Part shown: positions 26,664-35,501 of the stretch, piece after piece
How positions within the stretch are numbered: the first letter of the stretch is position 1
How the letters are laid out: the number at the start of each line of letters is the position of its first letter
Assembly: GCF_029855125.1 (NCBI RefSeq)
Contig: NZ_CP123229.1
Span: forward strand, 1,984,001 to 2,048,000
Source of the DNA: Methylocapsa sp. D3K7
GTDB taxonomy: Bacteria > Pseudomonadota > Alphaproteobacteria > Rhizobiales > Beijerinckiaceae
DNA: 64,000 nucleotides
Direction of reading: 5' to 3'
Made by a program: the position numbers and the translations under genes
The notes under the pieces: generated by a model
Seen by the model: only the letters and a program-made list of their open reading frames with translations
What the model was told of the DNA's origin: nothing
The model's database searches: none

Positions 26664-27644
26664 TTATGCGGCGTTCAATTGGTGTTGCAAGCGACGATTT
26701 TGGATGGTGGCTCGTTTGATCCTTTCTCGTTGCAGCAGAATGGTTTGTCCTCGGCCGAAGTAGACGTCAGCCGGCGTGAGATTGTCCAGGCTCTCGTGAT
26801 AGCGGCGATGATTGTAGTGATCGACGAAGGTGTCGATCCTGGCTTCCAGGTCGCCGGGCAGATAATAGTTCTCAAGCAAGACGCGATTCTTGAGCGTCTG
26901 ATGCCAGCGCTCGATTTTGCCCTGTGTTTGCGGGTGGCAGGGCGCGCCGCGCACGTGATCCATGTTGCGTTTGTCCAGCCATTCGGCCAGATTGGCCGAG
27001 ATGTAGGAAGGGCCATTGTCCGAGAGCAATCGCGGACGATGGACGACCTTGGCGTGATCAAGCCCCGCGGCTTGCAACGCCAGGTCGAGTGTTTCCGTGA
27101 CGTCCCCGACCTTCATCGTCGTACAGAGCTTCCAGGCGATGATGTAGCGCGAGAAGTCGTCCAATATCGTGCTGAGGTAGAACCAACCCCAACCAATCAC
27201 CTTGAGATAAGTGAAGTCGGTCTGCCAGAGCTGGTTGGGCGCCGTCGTCTTGTCCTTGAACTCATCGGCGGCCTTCATGACGATGTAGGCGGGACTGGCG
27301 ATTAGGTCGTGCTCCTTCAGCAGGCGATAAACCGAAGCTTCCGAAACAAAATAGCTTTTTGTGTCGGTGAAGCGTGTCGCCAGTTCCCGTGGCGACAGCT
27401 CCGGCTCGTCCAGGGCCAGTTGCACGATCTGGCCCCGCACATTGTCAGGAATTCGGTTCCAGACGCGGTCGGGCCTGGGAGATCGGTCTTCCAGGGCCTC
27501 TGGCCCGCCAGTCTGGCAAAGGTCGCACCATCGATAAAAGGTGGCGCGAGAGACGCCGAGTTTCTCCAGCGTCCGGCGCGCCGGCAGATGGGATTGCTCG
27601 ACCAGCCGGATGATCTCCAGTTTCTCGGAAGCCGGATATCTCAT
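26664..27644 (-). CDS. IS3-family transposase, orfB (integrase domain)
   Basis: 326 residues: an N-terminal helix-turn-helix (LEKLGVSRATFYRWCD), then an rve integrase core with the DDE residues in WQTDFTYLKV, LLSDNGPSY and QGKIERWHQTLK. The ATG overlaps the orfA stop (ATGA), so expression is probably by re-initiation and not by frameshifting. Appears intact. Confidence 0.92.
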   Translation of the reverse strand: MRYPASEKLEIIRLVEQSHLPARRTLEKLGVSRATFYRWCDLCQTGGPEALEDRSPRPDRVWNRIPDNVRGQIVQLALDEPELSPRELATRFTDTKSYFVSEASVYRLLKEHDLIASPAYIVMKAADEFKDKTTAPNQLWQTDFTYLKVIGWGWFYLSTILDDFSRYIIAWKLCTTMKVGDVTETLDLALQAAGLDHAKVVHRPRLLSDNGPSYISANLAEWLDKRNMDHVRGAPCHPQTQGKIERWHQTLKNRVLLENYYLPGDLEARIDTFVDHYNHRRYHESLDNLTPADVYFGRGQTILLQRERIKRATIQNRRLQHQLNAA

Positions 27645-28018
27645 TCCTCGCTTTCCCCATCCGCGATCATGCTTTTTTTGAGCAGGCGCAATTCCAGCGC
27701 CTGCTCGGCGACGACCTCCTTCAGTGCCTGAGCTTCCCGGCGCAGGTCCTTGACCTCGCCGCTGGTCGCCGCACGCGCCGTGTCGCCCGCCAAGCGCCGC
27801 TTGCCAGCCTCCAGGAACTCCTTCGACCAGGTGTAATACAGGCTCTCGGCGATGCCCTCGCGCCGGCAGAGTTCCGCGATGCTATGCTCGCCGCGCAGGC
27901 CGTCCAGCACGATGCGGATCTTCTCCTCCGCCGAATATTGCTTGCGCGTTGCTCGGCGAATGTCCTTCACGATCCGCTCGGAGGACGACTTGGCAGTTCC
28001 GGATTTCTGGCTCATCTC
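27641..28018 (-). CDS. IS3-family transposase, orfA (DNA-binding)
   Basis: 125 residues from the ATG at 28018 (MSQKSGTAKSSSERIV). A helix-turn-helix (YSAEEKIRIVLDGLRGEHS, AELCRREGIAESLYYTW) is followed by a leucine-zipper-like coiled coil (EVKDLRREAQALKEVVAEQALELRLLKK). Typical IS3 orfA, overlapping orfB by four bases. Confidence 0.9.
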   Translation of the reverse strand, partial: EMSQKSGTAKSSSERIVKDIRRATRKQYSAEEKIRIVLDGLRGEHSIAELCRREGIAESLYYTWSKEFLEAGKRRLAGDTARAATSGEVKDLRREAQALKEVVAEQALELRLLKKSMIADGESEE

Positions 28019-28297
28019 CACTCCTCGATGGTTACGATGAGCCAGAAATCCTCCGTTATTCAACCCGCTAAATCTGTCTCACAGGTGCTGACGCCGGACA
28101 GTCGGCGCCTAGGTCAGCTCCTGGATCTGAGAGCTGAGTTTCCCGATGAGCGGGGTGGCGATAATGGCAATAAATGCTCTGATGGCAACTTCTTTGGATG
28201 TGGTTTTGAAGTAGAGCTTTTTTTCAATCGTTATCTCGTCGTTTGGTCGCAAAGGAGCTTTGCCGCAGCGGTCTACGATCTCGACAAGCGTAGATAG

Positions 28298-29056
28298 CTC
28301 CATCTGCTCGATGATCTCCCTTCGCCCGGGGTGATGCAACGCCTCTCCCTTTCGAAGGACCTGAAAACTCTTGTGAAGCTCGACAAGGATAGTTGTTTCC
28401 AAGTGATCGCGCTGCGGCAAGGGCAGAAAGATGCAGAAGGTCATTTGACGCAAGCCTCCACGAAAGAGAACGTCCTTCTCTCCGGCCGCATTGTCGACGA
28501 CGAGGTCGTGGTCTGGACCCCCTCCGGCCAGTTCGATTCGACGGCCGAAGGCGCGAGCCATGTCGCTGTGCGCTTCCCCGGCCGCAGTGGTGAATATACT
28601 CTTGATCAATTTCATAAGCTTTTTCATGAGAACGATCTTTTGAAACGTGCCTTGGCTGGGGAGGAGTTCAAACCGCCCGCGGTCAAAACTTTCCCGCCTT
28701 CAATCGCGGCGAAGCCGGCCTTCACCGCTGAGTCGATCGCGGCGAAAGTTCGAGTCGTTGGGGGCGATCCGATGGAGGAGGTGCGCGTCTATCAGGACGG
28801 ATTGATGACCGATACCATTCCAGTTGCGGCCGGCGCGATGACCATTGATGTGAGCTCCAAGCGTCTGCTGGGCGCACGCTGGGTTGCCTTTCTCGCGCGC
28901 GGCCCGTCAGGTCTGTACAGCCAGCCGTCAACCTTCGATGCGGGTCCGGGCGCCGTCCCGCGCCGCCGTGTGCATATCGTCAGCGTCGGCATCGACCATT
29001 ATGACGACGACAGGATTCAGCCCTTGCGCTTTGCGGGCAGTGACGCCGTGATCTGA
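28298..29056 (+). pseudogene. Remnant of a WD40/caspase-family protein
   Basis: The open frame encodes the middle of a protein of the bacterial caspase (peptidase C14) type that carries beta-propeller sequence before the protease. Visible parts are a propeller-end region (VVVWTPSGQFDSTAEGASHV), an immunoglobulin-like linker (VRVYQDGLMT), and the very start of the caspase domain (RRRVHIVSVGIDHYDDDRIQPLRFAGSDA). It then meets a stop just where the p20 catalytic domain should continue, so the His/Cys dyad is missing. The 5' side stops near the right end of the IS3 element. Both ends are lost, so it cannot be functional. Confidence 0.65.
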
Positions 29057-29257
29057 TTAAATAAGCTTCGACCTAAAGATAAGTATATTTTGCTCACGGC
29101 CACAAGCCGTTCGCCCCGTATTGGCCGTTACGAGACTGCGGCTGTCGGAGGTAAACGCGTATTCGCACTTCCGCTATCCCTTTGCCGCACTCGATGGCAC
29201 CCGGCCCTCTCTTTTCGATCATACGACCGCAGCAATTCTGCAAAACCGAGACGCGGC

Positions 29258-29806
29258 CTATTGCTCGCGTTCGACGAATCGATAGCTCCCATTCAGCAGA
29301 TTGATGTTATTTTGGATCGTCGGGTTATCTGGTTCGCGCTGAAAAGCTTCCTTGAATTTTTCCCGAGCCGCAGTCAGTTTGCCGCGCAGCATATAGGAAT
29401 AACCTTGGTTATTGAGAATTTGCGTGGTTTCACCCGTTAGCCCAATGGCCTGATGATACGCACGGTCCGCTAGATCGAAGCGCCTCAGGTGGTCATAGGA
29501 GGCTGCAAGTCCGATCCATGCTTTTGGGTCCTTCGGGGCCTTTTCGACCGCATCTTGAAAATACCGCTGCGCCACTCCGTAAATCCCGCGATTGAAATAT
29601 TCCTGGCCCAAATGCAATGGTTCGTCCGAAGGATAGTATTTTACATCCCCGGGCGTTTGGACCGACAAGGTGGTTGATGCGTTTTCAACACCGGGCGGCG
29701 GCGGCGGATTCTCGGCGCTCGCGGCCGGCGGCTCTTCGCCGGGTAAGCACCCCGCAAGCGCAATTGCCAGAAATCCGGCCGTCAGGAGAGGAAAAACGCG
29801 CGCCAT
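29258..29806 (-). CDS. tadD: TadD, TPR lipoprotein of the Tad pilus
   Basis: 182 residues. The lipoprotein signal peptide ends in the lipobox LAGC at residues 17-20 or so. Three tetratricopeptide repeats follow (YFNRGIYGVAQRYFQDAVEKAP, WIGLAASYDHLRRFDLADRAYHQAI, LNNQGYSYMLRGKLTAAREKF). TadD is an outer-membrane pilotin-like assembly factor. It is the last gene of the minus-strand Tad cluster, downstream of cpaC. Confidence 0.85.
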   Translation of the reverse strand: MARVFPLLTAGFLAIALAGCLPGEEPPAASAENPPPPPGVENASTTLSVQTPGDVKYYPSDEPLHLGQEYFNRGIYGVAQRYFQDAVEKAPKDPKAWIGLAASYDHLRRFDLADRAYHQAIGLTGETTQILNNQGYSYMLRGKLTAAREKFKEAFQREPDNPTIQNNINLLNGSYRFVEREQ

Positions 29807-29900
29807 TGGTTTAATTATGCCTTAAAGCCCGTGACTGGGCGGATCGAGTCGAATGAACCCCGGCGCGGCCTGGACCAAGGACGGTTGCCGCGCGATTCTG

Positions 29901-30323
29901 CTAATAGCCACCCATACCTGCGCTGCCAATGTCTGCGCCGGTACCGCCAGTCAGGCTTTGAGTAATAATTGGAGCCAGGGTGGGGGCCTGAGCGCCCAGT
30001 TTCTTCGGATTCTGATAGCGGTCGATCGCGCCAACCATGCGCCGGCCATTCGCGGGAATGCGCCGGTCGCGGGCATAGGGCGGCCAGGGGTCAATGATCT
30101 GGGTGACCGCATTCACTTCCCTGGCATCACCAGAGACCAGGGAGTTTGTATCGATCCTTTGAAAATAGCGTCCAATTTCATCCCAAAACGGATCGTCCTG
30201 CACGCCCGCATAGCCAACAGGAGGCAAAACCAAACAATTACACTGCAAGCGGGCGTCCTGCGCGCGCGCAATGCCACCGGCGGTCAGGATCACAAGCGCG
30301 ATCAAGCCGGTTAGTTTCGTCAT
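29901..30323 (-). CDS. Exported Tad-locus protein (CpaD position)
   Basis: 140 residues from the ATG at 30323; an in-frame ATG at 30341 is possible. The signal peptide is MTKLTGLIALVILTAGGIARA. The region DPWPPYARDRRIPANGRRM then GAIDRY recalls small secreted proteins in alphaproteobacterial Tad loci and the C-terminal part of CpaD, the periplasmic secretin helper, but the protein is much shorter than CpaD. It lies between cpaC and tadD where cpaD is usual, so a role next to the secretin is inferred. Confidence 0.65.
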   Translation of the reverse strand: MTKLTGLIALVILTAGGIARAQDARLQCNCLVLPPVGYAGVQDDPFWDEIGRYFQRIDTNSLVSGDAREVNAVTQIIDPWPPYARDRRIPANGRRMVGAIDRYQNPKKLGAQAPTLAPIITQSLTGGTGADIGSAGMGGY

Positions 30324-30353
30324 TCGATCCTTCCCTAGCATCTCACCGCTCCA

Positions 30354-31886
30354 TCATTTCGGGTCGAGGGGCATTATATCACCATAGGGCCCTGTCAGCT
30401 GTCCCCCCGATGTCACATATTCTGTATATTGCTTGCGGACTTCCGGCCGGCCCATCAGGAATAAATCGATATCATTGGGTGGCAGGGTTTTATCAAATGG
30501 TGTCGCAAGCGCCTGGCCCGGAGCCGCCGGCTCGACAAGATGCGGCGTGACGATCACCACCAGATCGGTCTCATTCTGCTGGTACGCCTTGCTGCTAAAC
30601 AAGGCGCCGAGAACAGGCACCGAACCAAGCCACGGCACCTGATTAATATCCCGCGAACTGTCCGATTGGAGAAGACCGGCGATGGCGAAGCTCTGCCCGT
30701 CGCGCAGTTCGATCGTTGTACGTGCCTCCCGTTTGGTAATCGACGGTATGGCGGTGCCGGCGATTATCACTACGTTCTTATAATCAAGTTCGCTCACCGA
30801 AGGGTTGAGGCGCAGATTGATGATTCCATTGGCGAGAACGGTTGGGACGAACGTCAACTGCACGCCGTAGGGGTAGTATTGTGTGGTGATCACGGGGACA
30901 GTGCCCGAAGACGACTGCACCGAAGGCACGGGATATTGTCCGCCCGCGAGGAAACTTGCGGTATCACCGGAGAGAGCAATGAGATCGGGCTCCGCGAGCC
31001 GGCGCGCAACTCCTTTCGCTTCCAACGCTGTGACGAGAACGTCGAGGCTGGTGCCGAGTTTAAAAAGGCCAACGCCGAACGGCGCGCCAGCTATGGGGTT
31101 GAGTCCTCCTGAAACAAATGTTGCGAGCGTCTGGATCAGAGGAACTCCACCAGGCGTGGGGCCCGGTGTCTGACCAACTTGAGTGAGAGGTCCGACCGGA
31201 GCACCTAATCCTGAGTTGACGCCGGATGTTTGCCCCTTATTGGTTCCGAACCAGTTCACACCGAGATCCCGCTCTGCTGTGCGATCTACTTCGACGAAAC
31301 GGACTCTCAGCATCACTTGTTGCGACGCGGCGACGCGCATCGCGTTGATGACATAGTTATTGGCCTTATCGGGGTCGACTTCCTTTCCGTCGGGCATCGT
31401 CACCATTGATTTGGCGATCGAGACCGCCCGGTCGGCATCCACGGAATTCCTCGCCTCACCGCTCAACACAATTTGGTCGTTGCTGCTGGAAACGCGGATG
31501 CCGGGGCTCTCCGTACCAGAACGAACCTTATTCGCGATATTCTGGATATCTAGGGTCACGTCCAGATCGATCACGCTAATCAGGTGCTTGTCTTGATCGA
31601 ACACCGATACATTGGTGGTTCCGATTTTCTTTCCCTGGATGTAGATTACGCGATCGGACATCGGCAAGACGTCGGCAATATCCGGAGCTCCAACGACCGC
31701 TTGGCTAAATGGCCTCTCCAACCGGAGCGTGCGGGATTTGTAGCGGGTCAACGTAATGTGGTGCGCTGACGCGGTTTCATTTTGAAGAACGCTCGCCTGC
31801 TGCGCCCTCGCTGCGCCCGCACCGCAGAACCCCAGGCCGACTGCCATAGCCATGAGGGCCAATGCCGCTCCCCAGCGGCCGAACAT
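30354..31886 (-). CDS. cpaC: CpaC/RcpA outer-membrane secretin of the Tad pilus
   Basis: About 510 residues from the ATG at 31886, chosen because a clean signal peptide follows (MFGRWGAALALMAMAVGLGF to AARAQ). The frame opens 28 codons earlier at 31970. Domains: a pilus-specific N-terminal domain (LRLERPFSQAVVGAPDIADV), a BON-like module (VSSSNDQIVLSGEARN), and the secretin domain ending in the conserved WLGSVPVLGALFSS and DLVVIVTPHLVEP. It forms the channel for the Flp pilus. In standard Tad loci this gene follows cpaB; here it lies after tadC across a 1.6-kb gap. Confidence 0.92.
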   Translation of the reverse strand: MFGRWGAALALMAMAVGLGFCGAGAARAQQASVLQNETASAHHITLTRYKSRTLRLERPFSQAVVGAPDIADVLPMSDRVIYIQGKKIGTTNVSVFDQDKHLISVIDLDVTLDIQNIANKVRSGTESPGIRVSSSNDQIVLSGEARNSVDADRAVSIAKSMVTMPDGKEVDPDKANNYVINAMRVAASQQVMLRVRFVEVDRTAERDLGVNWFGTNKGQTSGVNSGLGAPVGPLTQVGQTPGPTPGGVPLIQTLATFVSGGLNPIAGAPFGVGLFKLGTSLDVLVTALEAKGVARRLAEPDLIALSGDTASFLAGGQYPVPSVQSSSGTVPVITTQYYPYGVQLTFVPTVLANGIINLRLNPSVSELDYKNVVIIAGTAIPSITKREARTTIELRDGQSFAIAGLLQSDSSRDINQVPWLGSVPVLGALFSSKAYQQNETDLVVIVTPHLVEPAAPGQALATPFDKTLPPNDIDLFLMGRPEVRKQYTEYVTSGGQLTGPYGDIMPLDPK

Positions 31887-31970
31887 GTGGCTTCGATTGG
31901 CTGATGACCCCCAACTTTGAGGAGCCTGGTCCATACTGCCTACCAACTTGTGAAACATGCCACGCCCCAT

Positions 31971-32750
31971 TTGAATATTAAACGAAGCTGTTATTGCGCG
32001 GCGGATTTGCTTTCACGCATCAAAACACCAGCGATCCGAAAGATGAATTCAAGAGCAGACTCGATTGCCTCGGCCATGAACTCAGCAAACCACCTTGCAG
32101 TGCAGTATCGGACGAGATTAGCAAACTGGCCGCATCCCTTCCTATTAATAATTACAATAATACCTTAATTCATAGTTGATTTTATTTCTTGTTTAGAAAT
32201 GTTGTCATTATGAAGGCGAAGGCGTCGCTGGTGAAAAGAAATTCACCAGGGCAAATTAAATAATCAGAGTCTGTACCAATTAAATTTAAGATTGCGGTGT
32301 GGGTTCCTGCTTTGTGGGGCCGCACGCGCATGATCCCGCTCAAAATCAACCGGTCGTCTTTGCGTTTTCGATCTCGCGAGTTCGCCGGCAACCACGGCTC
32401 GATCTTAGCCTATTGCTCAATAGTTAAACCCGCATCGCCCCTGATTATGGATCCGTTGAAGGTCATTCCGGCTCCCGATTGCTATTTTTTGAGGGATTGG
32501 CTGAAGCGGGCGAGCGCGGGGAGCGAGTCGAACATCAGGCTCGCGACAGTTTGATCGTGCATCCCTGCTGATCGCTACTCGATGTTTCAGTAGCTTGAAC
32601 GGGGGATGCGGCAGCAGGCGCCACGGCGATAATCAAAGCCCTGTCCATTTATTCTTCCTATCAGGAATCTTGCTCTCGATGAGCAAACTCGCGCTTGAAA
32701 AGTGATTTCGCTTTGCCGCCCTAATAACGGGCCAAAGGTGGATTGAGTTA
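31971..32750. other. Degenerate AT-rich gap inside the Tad locus, left part
   Basis: About 780 bp between cpaC and a small ORF. Short frames on both strands, including a 69-residue minus frame at 32182-32391, show no recognisable domain and no convincing ribosome site. Composition is AT-rich compared with the flanking pilus genes. I see no supportable gene. Confidence 0.45.
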
Positions 32751-32861
32751 ATGGATATTCAAACCCCAGACTCCCGCATGCTCTTCGTCCTTGGTGTTAT
32801 TCTTATAGGAATGATCTTTTGGCTGGTTTACGATATCTTTAGGAATCCACCACTTCCATAG
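32751..32861 (+). CDS. Candidate 36-residue single-span membrane peptide
   Basis: ATG at 32751 with AAAGGTGG about ten bases upstream. The peptide MDIQTPDSRMLFVLGV continues into a strongly hydrophobic segment (residues 10-29) and ends DIFRNPPLP. One membrane span with a short polar N-terminus and a proline-rich tail is typical of real small membrane proteins. It lies in the gap inside the Tad locus on the opposite strand to the pilus genes. Function unknown. Confidence 0.4.
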   Translation: MDIQTPDSRMLFVLGVILIGMIFWLVYDIFRNPPLP

Positions 32862-32979
32862 CTGTGAGCCACGGTTCATCAGGGCTAAATGCTTAAGCGT
32901 AACGCCCCTCTGTACCGCGATTTCGTGCCATTCGATGTCGTCCTGCGTTGAAGATTGGCGGAAATATTACATTCGAGAC

Positions 32980-33117
32980 TCAAACAATTTCAAGCCAATA
33001 GACAACGATAGCAATGAGATAGAGCGTAAAGAAGGAGTTTCTGGCGAACTTGTCATAGCGCGTGGCGAAGCGGGCGAAGTCCTTGAGCGGTCCGAAGCTG
33101 CGCTCAACGACGGATAA
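32980..33117 (-). pseudogene. Remnant of an IS5-family transposase
   Basis: The last 45 or so residues of a transposase remain: VVERSFGPLKDFARF, then TRYDKFARN and a hydrophobic tail. This matches the C-terminal end of IS5-family enzymes (compare the intact pattern in the elements at 56.4 and 58.8 kb, MFGRLKDWRR and HTRYDRCAH). Upstream the frame shows nothing of the DDE core. Confidence 0.6.
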
Positions 33118-33555
33118 ATAGCGGGTGAATATAAAAGTTATCTCAAATGGGTGATGTGGATTGCGATCGATTTTTTTATCCAGAATCTTCAGCGACAATT
33201 TTTTCCCTAAATCATTGGCGAAGAAAATGCCTTCAAAGAAGATCATAGGAATTAAAAGTGCGGAGCTTCTGGCGCCGACAGAAGATGGATTTCGAGCCAT
33301 TGTACGGATGGCTTATGCAGCCGGCCGCGCAAGAGGCCGCGACGAAGCTAAACACGAACTCAAAAGCCCTGCGGAATCCCCTTCTTCCTCCAACACTTCA
33401 TCCGATAGCGCTGGTCGCTCACTCGGCGAGGATCCCCTCCGGACACGAGATTATCTGAAGCCATTCACCATTGGATAGCTGCGGCAGTTGGTCCTTATGA
33501 ACAGAATCTCGCTTGGGTAATAGGTACTCCTGTTCATACTCTACCAACACCTGTT
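33118..33555. other. Degenerate gap inside the Tad locus, right part
   Basis: About 440 bp upstream of the IS remnant and downstream of tadC. A plus-strand frame (33161-33478) includes a basic/serine-rich stretch but no known domain and no ribosome site. Probably decayed insertion DNA. Confidence 0.4.
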
Positions 33556-34530
33556 TCAATGCATTCCACCCCGGAAAGTGTCGATCAATCTCAGCGCCGC
33601 CGGTCCGCCTATGATCAGAAAGATCGTAGGCATGATGAATAGCATTACCGGAATGGTCATCAGCGCCGGCAGCCGGCTTGCCTTCTCTTCCAAGAGCGTC
33701 AATTGGTCAGCGCGCATCTCTACCGCGCCCACGCGCAGCGATTGCGCCAGTGGCGTTCCGAATTGCAGGCTCTGAGACAGCATGCTGACAACCGACCGCA
33801 CACTTGGAACATCGACGCGATCAGCTAAATTGGCCAGCGCTTGAGCACGGCTAGGAAGAATATTGAGTTCGGCCCAAGTCAGATCGAGTTCGTCGGCGAG
33901 CGCCGGTTGTGAAACTTTGAGTTCGCGTGCGACCCGCTGCATCCCGTCTTCAAGGGATAAACCGGCCTCCACGCAGACCACCAGCAGTTCAAGCGCGTCG
34001 GGCAGCCCTAAAGCGGCAGCTTTTTTCCGCGCTTTTACTATGCGAGCGATGAAGAGGATGGGCAAAAGCCAGCCCGCTAACGCGGCAACGAGCGCAGCCA
34101 AAACCGGCGGCCACCAAGACGCCGCAAAGACGGCAAGACGCCCAGCTAGCACCAGCGTCATCGCGCCGAGAGTCCCGGCCAGAGTAAGCCTGGCGAAGAA
34201 AAAATATAGGATCGCCCGATGGGAAGCCACATGGATGTTCGAAAACAGCCGGACGACCTGCCGCCGCTCAGCATCTGACAGGCCTGCTGCCAGCGAAGGG
34301 AGATGTTGAATAACGGATGGATGGGCCTTCCGCGCCGCTTCAGCCGTTGCGAGGGCGGTTTGTGGCAGCGCCAAATTGATGCGGCGCTGCACCAGCTCGG
34401 CGCGCATTGGAATACTGGAAGCGATCAGAGCCGCGCCGCCCACAACTAGCGAAGATGTGCCAAACAGCGCCATCAGGTCCGGTAAAGTCACAGAATTCCA
34501 GAGCTCCGACATATTCATGGCTTTGCCCAT
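33556..34530 (-). CDS. tadC: TadC, inner-membrane platform protein of the Tad pilus
   Basis: 324 residues of the type II secretion F family. Membrane segments lie near 20-40, 115-160 and 290-315. The cytosolic T2SSF helical domain is marked by LPDALELLVVCVEAGLSLEDGMQRVA, and the C-terminal segment shows MTIPVMLFIMPTIFLIIGGPA. It pairs with TadB to anchor the CpaF ATPase. Seven bases separate it from the tadB stop. Confidence 0.92.
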   Translation of the reverse strand: MGKAMNMSELWNSVTLPDLMALFGTSSLVVGGAALIASSIPMRAELVQRRINLALPQTALATAEAARKAHPSVIQHLPSLAAGLSDAERRQVVRLFSNIHVASHRAILYFFFARLTLAGTLGAMTLVLAGRLAVFAASWWPPVLAALVAALAGWLLPILFIARIVKARKKAAALGLPDALELLVVCVEAGLSLEDGMQRVARELKVSQPALADELDLTWAELNILPSRAQALANLADRVDVPSVRSVVSMLSQSLQFGTPLAQSLRVGAVEMRADQLTLLEEKASRLPALMTIPVMLFIMPTIFLIIGGPAALRLIDTFRGGMH

Positions 34531-34537
34531 ATTTCCT

Positions 34538-35497
34538 TCAACCGTCGGTCACGCTGCGCATCATCATCCGCATGGAAAGGAACGCTAACATCATGGCGGC
34601 GCAAGCCATCCCGATGATCAAATGGCCACGCGGGTCCGTAAATAAAGGGGTGAGATAGCCCGGTTGAATGACAAGCAACGCCCCTATCGTTAGAACCGGT
34701 ATCCCGCCGAGCGTATAGGCGGTGATACGAATCTCGCCGGTCGCGGCCTTGGCCTTGAGACGCGTCGCGCGCCGCTTGCGTATAATATCGGAAAGAATAT
34801 CCAGTGTGGTCGAGAGGTTGCCTCCCGTCGCATACTGCAACGCCACTGCCACCGTGAAAAAGCGGAAATCCGGAAGCCCTATTTCCCTGCTGCTTGAATC
34901 CAAGGTGTCTTCGATTGGAACACCGATTCTCAACTGGTCGGCGATGGTGGCGAACACGGTGTTGACCGGTGGCAATGCGTCGACGGCGATAGTCCGCATC
35001 GCCGCCGTGATCGGCAGGCCTGCCCGGACCATACGCGCGACGGTATCGACCGCTTCAGGGAACAGATCTATGAATTTGCGCTCGGTTCGTTTCTGCTGCC
35101 GGGAAAGAATAAAGCGCGGCACGATAAACGACGCAAATAAGCTTACGACGGTTGAAAGCAATAATGAGAGATCGAAGAAATGGTACGTCAAAATCCACAC
35201 CCCACCGGCCGATAAAGCGGCTACCAGCAGCAGCGTGAGTGAGTTGATTTGCATTGCCCAGGTACGTTTGATTCCTATCGTGAATATACGCCGCACTTTC
35301 ACATCAAATTCTTTGCTTCGGACCTTCAGCAACCCTCCGAGAGTTTCGGCCGTCACCAGCGTCTCCCTGATGCCGGCAACAAGGTTCAAGCGCCGCTCCA
35401 TTTCAAGGCGCCTCCCTCGGCTCATCATGAGCGCAGCCGTAAGTACGAACACGCCAAAGAGCAGCAGAACCAGAGCTAGCACGGCGACGGACTGCAT
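34538..35497 (-). CDS. tadB: TadB, inner-membrane platform protein of the Tad pilus
   Basis: 319 residues from the ATG at 35497, four bases after the cpaF stop; an upstream start at 35533 would overlap cpaF by 32 bp. Hydrophobic N-terminus (SVAVLALVLLLFGVFVL), a second pair of spans near residues 85-130, and a T2SSF domain with FPEAVDTVARMVRAGLPITAAM and DSSSREIGLPDFRFF. Partner of TadC in the pilus motor. Confidence 0.92.
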   Translation of the reverse strand: MQSVAVLALVLLLFGVFVLTAALMMSRGRRLEMERRLNLVAGIRETLVTAETLGGLLKVRSKEFDVKVRRIFTIGIKRTWAMQINSLTLLLVAALSAGGVWILTYHFFDLSLLLSTVVSLFASFIVPRFILSRQQKRTERKFIDLFPEAVDTVARMVRAGLPITAAMRTIAVDALPPVNTVFATIADQLRIGVPIEDTLDSSSREIGLPDFRFFTVAVALQYATGGNLSTTLDILSDIIRKRRATRLKAKAATGEIRITAYTLGGIPVLTIGALLVIQPGYLTPLFTDPRGHLIIGMACAAMMLAFLSMRMMMRSVTDG

Positions 35498-35501
35498 GCG
35501 G

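Larger units (their letters stand above)
26590..28100 (-). mobile_element. IS3-family insertion sequence
   Basis: About 1.5 kb, bounded by imperfect inverted repeats starting TGTCCGTCGTCAG at the left and, read inward, TGTCCGGCGTCAG at the right, both followed by a GAGACAGAT block. It encodes an orfA/orfB pair on the minus strand. The flanks (ATAG and GTCG) do not match, so no target duplication remains. The element may have mediated a deletion. Confidence 0.88.

Noticed and set aside
28109..28627. 172-residue minus-strand ORF opposite the caspase remnant
   Set aside because: The plus strand carries recognisable family sequence, so the minus frame is a shadow.
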